Positions 18,229-27,117 of a stretch of DNA of 64,000 nt are shown here, in pieces. The translations under genes and the position numbers were made by a program. The DNA is from Nonlabens tegetincola (GTDB lineage Bacteria > Bacteroidota > Bacteroidia > Flavobacteriales > Flavobacteriaceae), in contig NZ_MQVV01000014.1 of assembly GCF_002954355.1 (NCBI RefSeq), positions 471,941-535,940 on the forward strand, in the 5' to 3' direction. Numbering within the stretch: position 1 is the first letter of the stretch; every line of letters starts with the position of its first letter. The notes beneath the pieces were generated by a model. It did not search any database. It was not told where the DNA came from and saw only the letters and a list, made by a program, of their open reading frames with translations.

Positions 18229-19447
18229 TTTCAAATTCGTAAATTAATAGTCCGCTAGGAAGTTTAGGTTTTATATAGGTGCTTTTAGGAGGCATTACAA
18301 GATCTGCATCGGCGATTTTTTTTATTTGTTCTACCGTTGCAGGAAATAGACCAAAACCTACCGCGTATTCATTATTATCAACTTGCTCCTTCATGTCTAG
18401 TAGAGCATCCTTCCCATAATTGTAGGATAATCTGCGATCATTTCTAGGATCTTTAATATCTAAAATCGGTTGAAGCAGATAATCATATAACATTTGCGTA
18501 TCAAGATCATCTAAAGGACTATCAATTGTCATGACCTGTTTACGCCAATATAGGCTGTAGAATTCTCCATCCAAATACATACTGAAGTGGTGCTTTTTGG
18601 ACGGTTTATACATTTCCTTACCTCGATTTTGAATTCTAAAATGTTGATCTAGTTTCATGAGAAAATTTTCCTTTGTAAGATCATTGAGATCTGTCACTAG
18701 TCTATTAAATTCAAAGATTTGTAGCTGACTTTCTGGGATTAGAAAACTCATGAAATAATTGTAGGAATCATGTTTGTTACCTAAATCCTGAGATAGTAAA
18801 TACGAGCTAGCGCTGCGGTGATGACCATCTGCAATGTATAAATGGGGTAGAGCTGCAAAGGATTGTTCAATTTTATCACAATCCTTTGCATCATCTATGA
18901 TCCACACTTTATGTTCATTGCGATCAGTTGTTTTAAAATGATATTCAGGCTCACGTTGTTTTATACGTGAAACGATATCATCAATATCTTGTTGATCAGG
19001 GTAAGTGATCAAAACAGGCTCTGCATTAAAGCCTACTGTTTTTAAATATTCTTTAAACAGTGTTTCCCTTACTTTAAGTGTATTCTCGTGCTTTTTAATC
19101 ACATTGTTGTTATAGTCATAGGTGCTTGCGGCAGCAATAATTCCTACATACTCGTGACCGTTTTCTGTACATTGATACAGATAAAAACTGGGAACTGATT
19201 CACCTTTAAGAAATTGATCCTCTTTGAACTCTAAGTACCTGTTGCGAACTAGTTGAAAACGTTCATTCCCTGTACTTTCATGATTAAATTTATAACCAGG
19301 ATTCAAAATATGCAGAAAACTAAACGGATTATATTTTAAGGTGCTTTTTAGCTCCTTTCGTTTGTAATCCTGATACGATCTGGATATTAAATGAGTAGCA
19401 ATTTCTTTTGAGGCTCTTACACCTTTGAAGGGTTTTATTTTTGGCAC
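18221..19447 (-). CDS. DUF1015 family protein
   Basis: 408 residues. The start MPKIKPFKGVRASKE, the NPFSFLHILNPGY block, YIADGHHRSASSYLLSQ (about residues 205-222) and the C-terminal VMPPKSTYIKPKLPSGLLIYEF are diagnostic of DUF1015, a widespread cytoplasmic family without an assigned reaction. The conserved DGHHR motif suggests a phosphate or nucleotide-handling site, but that is inference. The gene is the first of a coupled pair with yggS and follows the hydroxyacyl-CoA dehydrogenase by 12 bases. Confidence 0.9.
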   Translation of the reverse strand: MPKIKPFKGVRASKEIATHLISRSYQDYKRKELKSTLKYNPFSFLHILNPGYKFNHESTGNERFQLVRNRYLEFKEDQFLKGESVPSFYLYQCTENGHEYVGIIAAASTYDYNNNVIKKHENTLKVRETLFKEYLKTVGFNAEPVLITYPDQQDIDDIVSRIKQREPEYHFKTTDRNEHKVWIIDDAKDCDKIEQSFAALPHLYIADGHHRSASSYLLSQDLGNKHDSYNYFMSFLIPESQLQIFEFNRLVTDLNDLTKENFLMKLDQHFRIQNRGKEMYKPSKKHHFSMYLDGEFYSLYWRKQVMTIDSPLDDLDTQMLYDYLLQPILDIKDPRNDRRLSYNYGKDALLDMKEQVDNNEYAVGFGLFPATVEQIKKIADADLVMPPKSTYIKPKLPSGLLIYEFENE

Positions 19448-19459
19448 AATTATGAGATC

Positions 19460-20347
19460 TTAAGCAAAACTTGAACTTACCTTTTCTGCTTTTTTAGATT
19501 CTGAATAATCGTAAAAGCCTTCTCCAGATTTTACTCCTTTTTTACCTGCCATCACCATATTAACTAATAGTGGACAAGGAGCATATTTAGGGTTTTTAAA
19601 TCCATCATACATAACCTCAAGAATTGATAGGCATACGTCTAGACCTATAAAATCTGCAAGCTGTAATGGTCCCATAGGATGTGCCATACCCAGTTTCATT
19701 ACAGTATCAATTTCTTGTACTCCTGCAACACCGTTGTATAAAGTCTCTATAGCCTCGTTAATCATAGGCATAAGAATTCTATTTGCTACAAATCCAGGAT
19801 AGTCATTAACCTCAGTAGGCGTTTTTCCTAATTGAATCGACATATCCATAATAGATTTTGTAACCTCATCACTGGTTGAGTAGCCTCTAATGATTTCAAC
19901 TAGCTTCATGATAGGTACAGGATTCATAAAGTGCATTCCTATTACCTTTTCAGGTCGTGAGGTAGCAGCACCTATTAGTGTGATGGAAATTGAAGATGTG
20001 TTTGAGGCTAGAATACAATCTGCTGGAGCAAACTCATCCATTTGCCCAAAAATTTTCAATTTCAAATCAACATTTTCTGTAGCTGCCTCGACCACGAGAT
20101 CAGCCTGTTGTACACCTTCTTTAAGATCTGTATAGGTGGTGATGTTATTAAGAGTATCTTGCTTGTCGGCCTCAGTAATTTTTTCACGGGCAATCATACG
20201 ATCTAGATTTTTACTTATTGTACCTAGACCACGGTCCAATGCTTCTTGAGAGATATCTACAAGTGATACATTAAATCCTTTTTGGGCAAATGTGTGTGCG
20301 ATCCCATTCCCCATGGTTCCTGCGCCGATTACTGTAATATTTTTCAT
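19460..20347 (-). CDS. 3-hydroxyacyl-CoA (3-hydroxybutyryl-CoA) dehydrogenase
   Basis: NAD-dependent oxidation of 3-hydroxyacyl-CoA in beta-oxidation or butyrate-type metabolism. The Rossmann start ITVIGAGTMGNGIAHTFAQKG, acidic DIS after the second strand, EAATENVDLK, the SNTSSISIT block with catalytic Ser, MHFMNPVPIMKLVE with the catalytic His, and GFVANRILMPMINEA are all present. I use the ATG at 20347; an upstream ATG (20359) would overlap the serine-hydrolase stop. Length, 295 residues, is typical of Hbd/PaaH-type single-function enzymes. Confidence 0.93.
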   Translation of the reverse strand: MKNITVIGAGTMGNGIAHTFAQKGFNVSLVDISQEALDRGLGTISKNLDRMIAREKITEADKQDTLNNITTYTDLKEGVQQADLVVEAATENVDLKLKIFGQMDEFAPADCILASNTSSISITLIGAATSRPEKVIGMHFMNPVPIMKLVEIIRGYSTSDEVTKSIMDMSIQLGKTPTEVNDYPGFVANRILMPMINEAIETLYNGVAGVQEIDTVMKLGMAHPMGPLQLADFIGLDVCLSILEVMYDGFKNPKYAPCPLLVNMVMAGKKGVKSGEGFYDYSESKKAEKVSSSFA

Positions 20348-20351
20348 TTTT

Positions 20352-21623
20352 TTATTCAAAATTTGATTCTAATAATTCTGTTATGTTGACAAAGGTTTGC
20401 ATTGCCTCTTTTGAGTTAATATCTGTGTTTACAAAATAAATAATTCCAAAATCATTTTCAGGTTTGAAGAACATGACTGTACCTACACCTGGATCTCCAC
20501 CAGTATGGCCTATTCTTCCTTGTTCATAACTTAAGAAAATACCGTGATTTTGCTCATTTTTGAGATTTTTTAAGTTTTCCTTATTAGATAAATGTGTGGA
20601 ATCTAAACTTTTATTGAAAAAGAGTTTGTAAGTATCCTTATTAAGTAATGTACCTTCTCCTTGATACGCAGCTATTATTTCTGAAAATACTAATCCTAAA
20701 TCATGAACACTGGTATACATTCCTCCATCAGCAAAGGTGATAAGTTTGTAGTCAGGATATCTTAAATCTATGGTGCTATATAGCTTACTGCGCAATGTAG
20801 TATCTAGATCTGATAATCTCCAGCTCGTTTCTTTGAGTTTTAACTCATCAATCACATGCTGCTTACTATAATCTTTAAAGTCTATTTGTGTAGCTTTTTC
20901 AACAACATAGGCAGCTAGTGCTGCACCTATGTTTGAATATTCATGAATGGTACCAGGTTTATACTCGTTAAAAATATAATCTGAATGGGTACTGTCAGTG
21001 ACTGTAAGTCCAGACTTAAGAAATTCTTCTAGACTGCGATCTTCTTCAATAGGCAGAAAGTACTCTAATTCTTCTTGATCAAGCAAAGGATTTCCATTAG
21101 TGTCCTTTTCTAAATTTATATAGGAAGAACTGTAATATTCCCTATCACTAATTCCGCTTGTGTGATTAACTAAATGTTGGACTCTTATTGTATCGTTAGG
21201 AAATAAAGGATGCTTAACAGTAAATGGTAAGTATTTATTAATATCATCATCCAACTTTAGTTTTTCCTCTTCAATAGCCTTGGCAAGTGTAAGTCCTACA
21301 AATACCTTTGAAATAGAAGCTATGTTTTGAATGGTGTGAGAAGTATAAGGTAAGCTTTTTTCAAGATCCCTATAACCGTATCCTTTGGTAAATAATATGG
21401 AATCTTTGTTGACAACCGCTACTCCAAAACCGTTAAAATAATTTAGATCGTTTATACTATCTAATTGTTTATCAATTCGTGATTCAAGTATCTGAAACTT
21501 ATTCTCTACTGTATTTGAATTTGAAACAGAGGATTCGGTATTATTTTGAGTTGCGGTATTCTTTTCTTGTTTACAAGAAAAACAAAGAAGCACTAAAAAA
21601 CTACCTATTAAAATTCGTATCAT
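20352..21623 (-). CDS. Serine hydrolase lipoprotein, beta-lactamase (class C) family
   Basis: 423 residues with a lipoprotein signal (LLCFSC, Cys about residue 17), so it is tethered in the cell envelope. Class C beta-lactamase/D-alanyl-D-alanine peptidase motifs are present: SxxK as S103-I-S-K106, YSN in HEYSNIGAA, and HTGG near the C-terminus in place of KTG. The substrate may be a peptide, ester or cell-wall fragment; resistance to beta-lactams is not implied. Starts within 4 bases of the oxidoreductase stop, so it belongs to the same transcript as its upstream and downstream neighbours. Confidence 0.88.
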   Translation of the reverse strand: MIRILIGSFLVLLCFSCKQEKNTATQNNTESSVSNSNTVENKFQILESRIDKQLDSINDLNYFNGFGVAVVNKDSILFTKGYGYRDLEKSLPYTSHTIQNIASISKVFVGLTLAKAIEEEKLKLDDDINKYLPFTVKHPLFPNDTIRVQHLVNHTSGISDREYYSSSYINLEKDTNGNPLLDQEELEYFLPIEEDRSLEEFLKSGLTVTDSTHSDYIFNEYKPGTIHEYSNIGAALAAYVVEKATQIDFKDYSKQHVIDELKLKETSWRLSDLDTTLRSKLYSTIDLRYPDYKLITFADGGMYTSVHDLGLVFSEIIAAYQGEGTLLNKDTYKLFFNKSLDSTHLSNKENLKNLKNEQNHGIFLSYEQGRIGHTGGDPGVGTVMFFKPENDFGIIYFVNTDINSKEAMQTFVNITELLESNFE

Positions 21624-22588
21624 AATGATTTAAAATTCTCAATCACCTTAAGAGCTACATCTAGTGCGCGAGTACCATCTTCAAGATTTACGATAGGTCT
21701 GGTGTTATTTTCAATAGCATCTGCAAAGGTTTCTAATTCGTCTAGAATAGCATTATTGGCACTTACCTCTGGGTTGTCAAAGTAAATTTGTTTGCTTTCA
21801 CCTTCTGCATTTTTAAGAATCATATCAAAGTCGCCAGGCGTTTCAGGAGCGTCTTTCATTCTAACGACCTCGACAGCTTTTTCAAGAAAATCAACAGATA
21901 TATAGGCGTCCTTTTGGAAAAATCTTGCCTTACGCATTTTCTTTAAACTTATGCGACTAGCAGTAAGGTTTGCTACGCAGCCGTTTTCAAATTCTATACG
22001 TGCGTTGGCAATATCAGGTGTTTTAGATATTACCGCAACACCACTCGCATTAATTGATTTCACCTCACTTTTGACGACACTCAATATAGCATCAATATCG
22101 TGAATCATTAGGTCTAGTACTACACTTACATCGGTACCTCGTGGATTAAATTCTGCCAGTCGGTGTGACTCTATAAACATAGGTTGGTCGATGTTATCCT
22201 TAACAGCCATAAAAGCAGGGTTAAAACGTTCTACCTGACCTACTTGACCTTTTACATTATGCTTTCGCGAAAGCGAGATTAAATCATTAGCTTCATCAAC
22301 TGTTACTGTGATAGGTTTTTCTACAAACAAATGTTTTCCTGCCTCTAGAACTTTCACAGCACTGTCATGATGAAATGAGGTAGGAGTGACTACATCGATC
22401 ATGTCACAGGCCTGGATAAGTTCATCAACATTAGAAAAGTATTTGTAACCAAATTCTTTTTCAACTTGTTGAGCGTATTCTGGATTTGCATCATAAAAGC
22501 CTACTAGTTCGTAGCGCTCACTTGATTGAAGTAGTTTAAGATGAATTTTTCCAAGATGTCCTGCACCTAGTACTCCTGCTTTAAGCAT
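21620..22588 (-). CDS. Gfo/Idh/MocA family oxidoreductase
   Basis: NAD(P)-dependent oxidoreductase, probably acting on a sugar or inositol-like substrate. Motifs: KAGVLGAGHLGKIHLKLL at the N-terminus, TPTSFHHDSAVKVLEAGKHLFVEKP with the conserved EKP Lys, and DLMIHDIDAIL with the expected catalytic Asp/His pair. The ATG at 22588 is chosen because the Rossmann strand starts just after it; a start at 22609 would add seven unrelated residues. The palindrome at 22261-22274 encodes SLSRK. The gene is divergent from the methyltransferase. Confidence 0.9.
   Translation of the reverse strand: MLKAGVLGAGHLGKIHLKLLQSSERYELVGFYDANPEYAQQVEKEFGYKYFSNVDELIQACDMIDVVTPTSFHHDSAVKVLEAGKHLFVEKPITVTVDEANDLISLSRKHNVKGQVGQVERFNPAFMAVKDNIDQPMFIESHRLAEFNPRGTDVSVVLDLMIHDIDAILSVVKSEVKSINASGVAVISKTPDIANARIEFENGCVANLTASRISLKKMRKARFFQKDAYISVDFLEKAVEVVRMKDAPETPGDFDMILKNAEGESKQIYFDNPEVSANNAILDELETFADAIENNTRPIVNLEDGTRALDVALKVIENFKSL
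22261..22274. repeat. 14-bp palindrome copy 5 (in Gfo/Idh gene)
   Basis: Exact GCTTTCGCGAAAGC followed by G; translated as part of SLSRK. Confidence 0.95.
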
Positions 22589-22697
22589 ATGAAATATGGT
22601 TTTCCACAAAAGTAACGAAAACAGCTCTTTATAAAATTGTAAAATTTGCCTAGTTTTTAAGGTATTTTATTAGAAACAGAAGTTTAAATTTGCCACC

Positions 22698-23339
22698 ATC
22701 GAGGATAATTATATACATAAAGGTAAACGCAGGCAGTTAGTAAATTTACTAAGAGAAAAGGGTATTACTGATGAAAGAGTACTTGATGCTATTAATGAAG
22801 TGCCAAGACATTTATTTTTAGACAGTGGATTCCTAGAGCACGCCTACCAAAATAAAGCTTTTCCTATAGGAGCAGGACAAACCATATCTCATCCCTATAC
22901 AGTTGCTTTTCAATCTCAATTACTGGAAGTGATGCCAGGCCAGCGTATCCTTGAAATAGGAACAGGTAGTGGATATCAATGTGCGGTATTGATCAAAATG
23001 AAAGCGCAAGTATATACTATAGAAAGGCAGAACGAGTTGTATAAAAAAACTACCCAATTATTTAAAAAACTGTTTTATCGACCTAGAAAATTTGTTTTTG
23101 GTGATGGGTACAAGGGTTTACCAGATCAAGGTCCTTTTGATGGTATAATTGTAACCTGTGGTGCTACCGATATTCCAAAAGCCTTGCTAGCGCAATTGAA
23201 AATAGGCGGAAGAATGGTTATTCCTGTAGGTGACGATTCTCAAATTATGACACTTATTATACGCGAATCCGAATCGAAGTTTGTTAAGAGTACATTTGGA
23301 GAATTTAGGTTTGTACCGTTTCTTGACGGAAAAGAATAG
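22698..23339 (+). CDS. pcm: Protein-L-isoaspartate O-methyltransferase
   Basis: Repairs isoaspartyl damage in proteins using S-adenosylmethionine. Family blocks are VPRHLFLDSGFLEHAY, FPIGAGQTISHPYTVA, the SAM-binding ILEIGTGSGYQ, and PFDGIIVTCGA. The start is unusual. The first standard start codon in frame is GTG 22800, inside the conserved VPRHLF block, which would cut off a family-conserved helix. The frame continues upstream as EDNYIHKGKRRQL and then NLLREKGITDERVLDAI, matching the family's N-terminus, with ATC (22698) where Met is expected; no ATG, GTG or TTG occurs back to the stop at 22671. An ATC start or a base error is implied. About 213 residues from there. Confidence 0.85.
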   Translation: MEDNYIHKGKRRQLVNLLREKGITDERVLDAINEVPRHLFLDSGFLEHAYQNKAFPIGAGQTISHPYTVAFQSQLLEVMPGQRILEIGTGSGYQCAVLIKMKAQVYTIERQNELYKKTTQLFKKLFYRPRKFVFGDGYKGLPDQGPFDGIIVTCGATDIPKALLAQLKIGGRMVIPVGDDSQIMTLIIRESESKFVKSTFGEFRFVPFLDGKE

Positions 23340-23488
23340 AGTGTTTAAATAGTAGTTGCTGATACTGTCCTAACTCCATCTAAACTTAATAGTTTATAGA
23401 AATTCATTGATTAAAAACATTACAGAAAACTTTACTGATAGGTAAAACCTTTTTTGTAATAGGGTAGAAGTTACCTAATACAAAACAT

Positions 23489-23519
23489 AAAAAAAACCGC
23501 CTTATTAAATAAGACGGTT
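23489..23519 (-). terminator. Terminator after the cold-shock gene
   Basis: On the minus strand an 11-bp stem (ACCGTCTTATT with AATAAGGCGGT, one mismatch) is followed by eight T residues, 25 bases beyond the cspA stop. Confidence 0.88.
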
Positions 23520-23543
23520 GAACTTTTATAAAAGAATTAGAAA

Positions 23544-23738
23544 TTATCCGATCACTTTTACATTAACGGCGTTGATTCCTTTTCTACCTTGTTGAGTTTC
23601 ATACTCAACTTTGTCGTTTTCTTTGATTTCGTCGATTAAACCAGAGATGTGTACAAATACATCTTCTCCAGAATCATCAGAGGTAATAAACCCAAAACCT
23701 TTTGAGTCATTAAAAAATTTTACTTTGCCTTCTTGCAT
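23544..23738 (-). CDS. cspA: Cold-shock domain protein
   Basis: 64-residue single cold-shock domain, an RNA chaperone that melts mRNA structure. The RNP1 motif KGFGFITSD and RNP2 DVFVHISGL are complete, preceded by GKVKFFNDS. Monocistronic, with its own terminator and a long AT-rich upstream region, which fits the long leader usual for cold-shock genes. Confidence 0.96.
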   Translation of the reverse strand: MQEGKVKFFNDSKGFGFITSDDSGEDVFVHISGLIDEIKENDKVEYETQQGRKGINAVNVKVIG

Positions 23739-24025
23739 TGTTATTGAATTAAATTAAAAAAATGTTCTTCAGAACTTTTCACTCATGAGATACCGCAGTA
23801 ATTGCAGAAAAAAAGTAATGATTGAATGAATAAGTAATGAAGAGAAGGCTCCTCTAAATACACCAATAAATAAAATAACTACTTTGAAAACAAGGTGTCA
23901 AGATTCCTAAGAATCATTGCAAAACTAAACTAATTTAATTGCCATACCTAGAATAGTATGTTTTATTTATGTAATTAAAGGGTTTTATAATTCTTAAGTT
24001 TTGTTTGAACCAGGTATTTTAATGA
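23739..24025 (-). promoter_or_regulatory. Upstream region and probable long leader of the cold-shock gene
   Basis: 287 bases without a gene. On the minus strand TAGTTTTG (complement of 23920-23927) fits the Bacteroidetes -7 consensus TAnnTTTG, which would give a leader of roughly 170-180 bases before the ATG. I see no matching -33 TTG, so the promoter is tentative. Several short inverted repeats occur (for example TTCTTCAGAA near 23764). Confidence 0.3.
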
Positions 24026-24387
24026 TTAAGGAAATCGTTGTAACAAATAAAAAATGAATCCTCCTGTTGAATAGCATACTAGATCCCATACATCGCCAGT
24101 ATATCTTTCATTTACCTGTGGTAAATACCATTCAAAATAAATACTGACAACAGGACTAGACTGGCTATACTCAAAGCGTCCAGTCTTAAGCTTTTATTTC
24201 CTTTTATAAACCATAACACATGTAAACATATGACACTCACTATAGGTATTACCAATATATCATTCACATATCCCGTCACAAAATCACTGGCAACTTGATA
24301 AGATTTAGCGAGTTCAACTATTAAAAAACTAACGACACTTAATAAAAAATAGAGGTGTACTATTTTTAAAGGAAGTTTTTTGATCAT
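24026..24387 (-). pseudogene. Small membrane protein gene with internal frameshift
   Basis: The ATG at 24387 overlaps the preceding stop (ATGA). The first frame encodes 91 residues with three hydrophobic segments and stops at 24112 with an out-of-character tail (SVFILNGIYHR). In the frame one base earlier, the same region reads SIYFEWYLPQVNERYTGDVW and then DLVCYSTGGFIFYLLQ, which continues the family pattern of small Bacteroidetes membrane proteins sometimes labelled magnesium citrate secondary transporters. The join must lie around 24165-24195, near runs of A. One lost base explains it. Whether this is a real mutation or a sequencing error cannot be told here. The transporter label is weakly supported even in the family. 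Confidence 0.65.
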
Positions 24388-24593
24388 GTTGCTAGTAAGG
24401 CTATTAACCAAGCTAAAAACATCCCTATCGCCATAACAACAGTCCAAATGGATTGTAAAACTTTATAAGAAAAACGAGCCAATGGGTTGCTACTGTTTTC
24501 CCACCTATCCAAGAATGACTCATTCTTGGTAGGCTGCTTTGAGTCATTCTCACTATTCTTTTCGGCCGAATTAAGCATGTCAGAATCTTGCAT
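24384..24593 (-). CDS. 69-residue single-span membrane protein
   Basis: A polar, Ser/Asn/Glu-rich N-terminus of about 35 residues is followed by one amphipathic stretch and a C-terminal hydrophobic helix (VVMAIGMFLAWLIALLA). I do not recognise the family. Its stop overlaps the start of the frameshifted membrane gene by four bases, and it follows the aldehyde dehydrogenase gene by 28 bases, so a shared transcript is likely. Confidence 0.55.
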   Translation of the reverse strand: MQDSDMLNSAEKNSENDSKQPTKNESFLDRWENSSNPLARFSYKVLQSIWTVVMAIGMFLAWLIALLAT

Positions 24594-24621
24594 TACATGG
24601 TTTTAAAACTAATTCAAAATT

Positions 24622-25980
24622 TTATTTGTGTACCACTACTGTTTTCACATTACAAAATTCTCTTATTCCATGATGGGATAATTCTCGTCCGTATCCTGAT
24701 ATACCTGTACCACCAAAAGGTAGGTTAGGGTTACTGGCAACTTTGGCGTTGATAAATACGGCGCCGTCTTTTATTTTTTTAGAAAGTTCTTGCATTCTAC
24801 TTATGTCCTGACTAAATAAACTTGCGCCTAACCCAAATTTTGAATCGTTTACCATTTCTATAGCTTCCTCTTCCTCTTTAAAGGACAGAACAGCCATTAA
24901 AGGTCCAAAGGTTTCATCTTTAAAAACTGGCATGTCGCGAGTAATATCGGTCAAAATAGTAGGCTCAAAATAGGCGTTTTTACGACTTCCACCTAGGTGA
25001 ACCTTAGCACCCATATTTACAGACTGATTCATGAGCTCTTCCAGCTCTTCTGCTAGATCTTTTCTAGCCATAGCTCCAATGTAGGTATCGTCATTTAACG
25101 GATCACCAGACTTGAGCTCTTTCACTTTATTGGTAAACTTATCTAGGAACTCATCGTAAACCTTTTCATGGATGATAAGTCTTTTACCTGCGATACAACT
25201 TTGTCCAGTGTTTTGATATCTAGCGTTAACGCAAGTTTCAACAGATTTATCTATATCGGCATCTGGAAATATAACTAGTGCGTTATTACCACCTAGTTCT
25301 AGTACAGTTTTCTTAATTTCTGAGCCAGCAGTACTTGCCACAGCGCTTCCTGCAGGTTTTGAACCAGTTAATGTCACTGCCTTTATAATATCATTTTTAA
25401 TAATATTTTCTACAGCCTTACTACTTATTACAAGATTTTGAAAACACCCTTCTGGAACACCTGCTTCAAGTAAACATTCTTCAATCATATTTGCTGTTCC
25501 CATCACGCTACTGGCATGTTTAAGAACGCCTACATTTCCTGCCATCAATCCAGGAATTATAAATCGCATTACTTGCCAGAACGGGTAATTCCATGGCATC
25601 ACTGCAAGAACAACGCCTAGTGGTTCATAACTTACATATGAAGAATGTGCATCATCTATATCTATGTGTTCACTAGCTAGGTAATCTTTTGCCTTACTAG
25701 CGTAGTGATCACATAACCAAGCGCATTTTTCAAGCTCAGATCTTGATTGAGAAATAGGTTTTCCCATTTCCAGTGACATCTGCTTGGCATATTTCTCAAT
25801 ATTCTTTCTCAAAGTGTCACCTATAGATCGCACAGTAGCTGCCTTTTTATCATAGGAAGTAAATCTCCAATCATTAAATGCTTTTTGAGCTTTCTCTAGT
25901 TTTGATTGAATTTGGTCTTCGGTAAGTTCTTTATATTCTGCTAGCTTTTCTCCTGTATACGGATTGTAAGTAGTTATCAT
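24622..25980 (-). CDS. NAD(P)-dependent succinate-semialdehyde dehydrogenase family
   Basis: 452-residue aldehyde dehydrogenase. Cofactor and catalytic motifs: MPWNYPFWQ (oxyanion Asn), TLTGSKPAGSAVAS, ELGGNNALVI with the general-base Glu, and the nucleophile Cys in NTGQSCIAGKR. The C-terminal half has ETFGPLMAVLSF and NPNLPFGGTGISGYGREL. The start and length match the Sad/GabD1-type succinate-semialdehyde dehydrogenases, which oxidise succinic semialdehyde to succinate; other short-chain aldehydes are possible substrates. Confidence 0.9.
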   Translation of the reverse strand: MITTYNPYTGEKLAEYKELTEDQIQSKLEKAQKAFNDWRFTSYDKKAATVRSIGDTLRKNIEKYAKQMSLEMGKPISQSRSELEKCAWLCDHYASKAKDYLASEHIDIDDAHSSYVSYEPLGVVLAVMPWNYPFWQVMRFIIPGLMAGNVGVLKHASSVMGTANMIEECLLEAGVPEGCFQNLVISSKAVENIIKNDIIKAVTLTGSKPAGSAVASTAGSEIKKTVLELGGNNALVIFPDADIDKSVETCVNARYQNTGQSCIAGKRLIIHEKVYDEFLDKFTNKVKELKSGDPLNDDTYIGAMARKDLAEELEELMNQSVNMGAKVHLGGSRKNAYFEPTILTDITRDMPVFKDETFGPLMAVLSFKEEEEAIEMVNDSKFGLGASLFSQDISRMQELSKKIKDGAVFINAKVASNPNLPFGGTGISGYGRELSHHGIREFCNVKTVVVHK

Positions 25981-26011
25981 TTTTTATTTTAAAAGTACGA
26001 TTAAAGCCAAT

Positions 26012-26035
26012 AAAAAAGACTTCCTTTTGGAAGCC
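26012..26035 (-). terminator. Terminator after purC
   Basis: On the minus strand GGCTTCC-AAAA-GGAAGTC forms a 7-bp stem with one G-T pair, followed by T6. Confidence 0.85.
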
Positions 26036-26064
26036 TTTAACTCGTTTTAGCATAGGTTTAGCGC

Positions 26065-27024
26065 TTACTGATTGGATAGCCATTGGTTCACGTTAGTTTC
26101 TATACGTGAGAGTATGTTTTCTGTGTCCGCTTTCGCGAAAGCGTGACCCGTTATATTTTCATACAACTCTACATACCTATCACTCACAGAGTTTATATAC
26201 TCATCGCTCATGTGAGGTATAGTTTGACCTTCTTTACCTTGAAAATCATTTGAAATTAACCATTGACGTACAAACTCTTTACTGAGCTGTTTTTGAGGTT
26301 CGTTATTTGCTTGTCGTTCCTCGTAACCATCGGCATAAAAATACCTAGAAGAATCTGGTGTGTGAATTTCATCAATTAGAACGATTTTTCCATCTTTAGT
26401 TTTACCAAATTCATATTTAGTATCTACCAAGATAAGCCCACGTTGTGCGGCAAGTTGGGTTCCTCGTTCAAATAAAGCTCGTGTGTATTTTTCCAATATC
26501 TCGTAATCTTGTTCACTTACAATACCTCTTTTAAGAATGTCCTCGCGAGATATGTCTTCATCATGATCTCCTTTTTCTGCCTTGGTAGCTGGTGTGATGA
26601 TAGGTTGAGAAAATTTATCATTCTCTTTTAAGCCTTCAGGAAGTGGTACGCCACATAGCATGCGCTTTCCTGCTTTATATTCACGAGCTGCATGACCGCT
26701 CATATAACCTCTAATAACCATTTCTACTTTAAATGGTTCACATAAATGACCGATAGCAACATTAGGATCTGGGGTGTCTATTAACCAATTAGGCACGATG
26801 TCCTCAGTGGCTTTCATCATTTGCGTGGCAATCTGATTCAATATTTGGCCTTTATATGGTATTCCTCTAGGCATGACTACATCAAAAGCGCTGAGACGAT
26901 CTGTAGCAATCATTACCAATAACCCATTATCAATGTTATAGACTTCTCTTACTTTACCTTTATAAACATTTTTTTGTCCTTCAAACTCAAACTGAGTATC
27001 CATTAAGGTATTAGGTACGCTCAT
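26065..27024 (-). CDS. purC: Phosphoribosylaminoimidazole-succinocarboxamide synthase
   Basis: Purine synthesis step joining CAIR and aspartate, using ATP. Family blocks are [52 protein letters not shown], the [16 protein letters not shown] stretch and [29 protein letters not shown]. At 319 residues it is the long eukaryote-like form common in Bacteroidetes. The palindrome at 26129-26142 encodes AFAKA in the C-terminal region ([11 protein letters not shown]). Monocistronic with its own terminator. Confidence 0.96.
   Translation of the reverse strand: MSVPNTLMDTQFEFEGQKNVYKGKVREVYNIDNGLLVMIATDRLSAFDVVMPRGIPYKGQILNQIATQMMKATEDIVPNWLIDTPDPNVAIGHLCEPFKVEMVIRGYMSGHAAREYKAGKRMLCGVPLPEGLKENDKFSQPIITPATKAEKGDHDEDISREDILKRGIVSEQDYEILEKYTRALFERGTQLAAQRGLILVDTKYEFGKTKDGKIVLIDEIHTPDSSRYFYADGYEERQANNEPQKQLSKEFVRQWLISNDFQGKEGQTIPHMSDEYINSVSDRYVELYENITGHAFAKADTENILSRIETNVNQWLSNQ
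26129..26142. repeat. 14-bp palindrome copy 6 (in purC)
   Basis: Exact GCTTTCGCGAAAGC followed by G; translated as AFAKA near the PurC C-terminus. Confidence 0.95.
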
Positions 27025-27117
27025 GATATTTTAAATATAATTATAGAGCAAAGGTCTTATTATTTTATAAAAATTGAAATAGGATAACTGGATATTATAA
27101 AGAAGTTATATTAAGTT

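Noticed and set aside
20352..21623. Beta-lactam resistance gene
   Set aside because: Class C motifs occur in many peptidases and esterases; HTGG replaces KTG and the lipoprotein context gives no support for resistance.
24160..24200. Programmed -1 frameshift in the small membrane gene
   Set aside because: No canonical X-XXY-YYZ slippery heptamer in the right frame and no stable downstream structure could be seen, so mutation or sequencing error is preferred.
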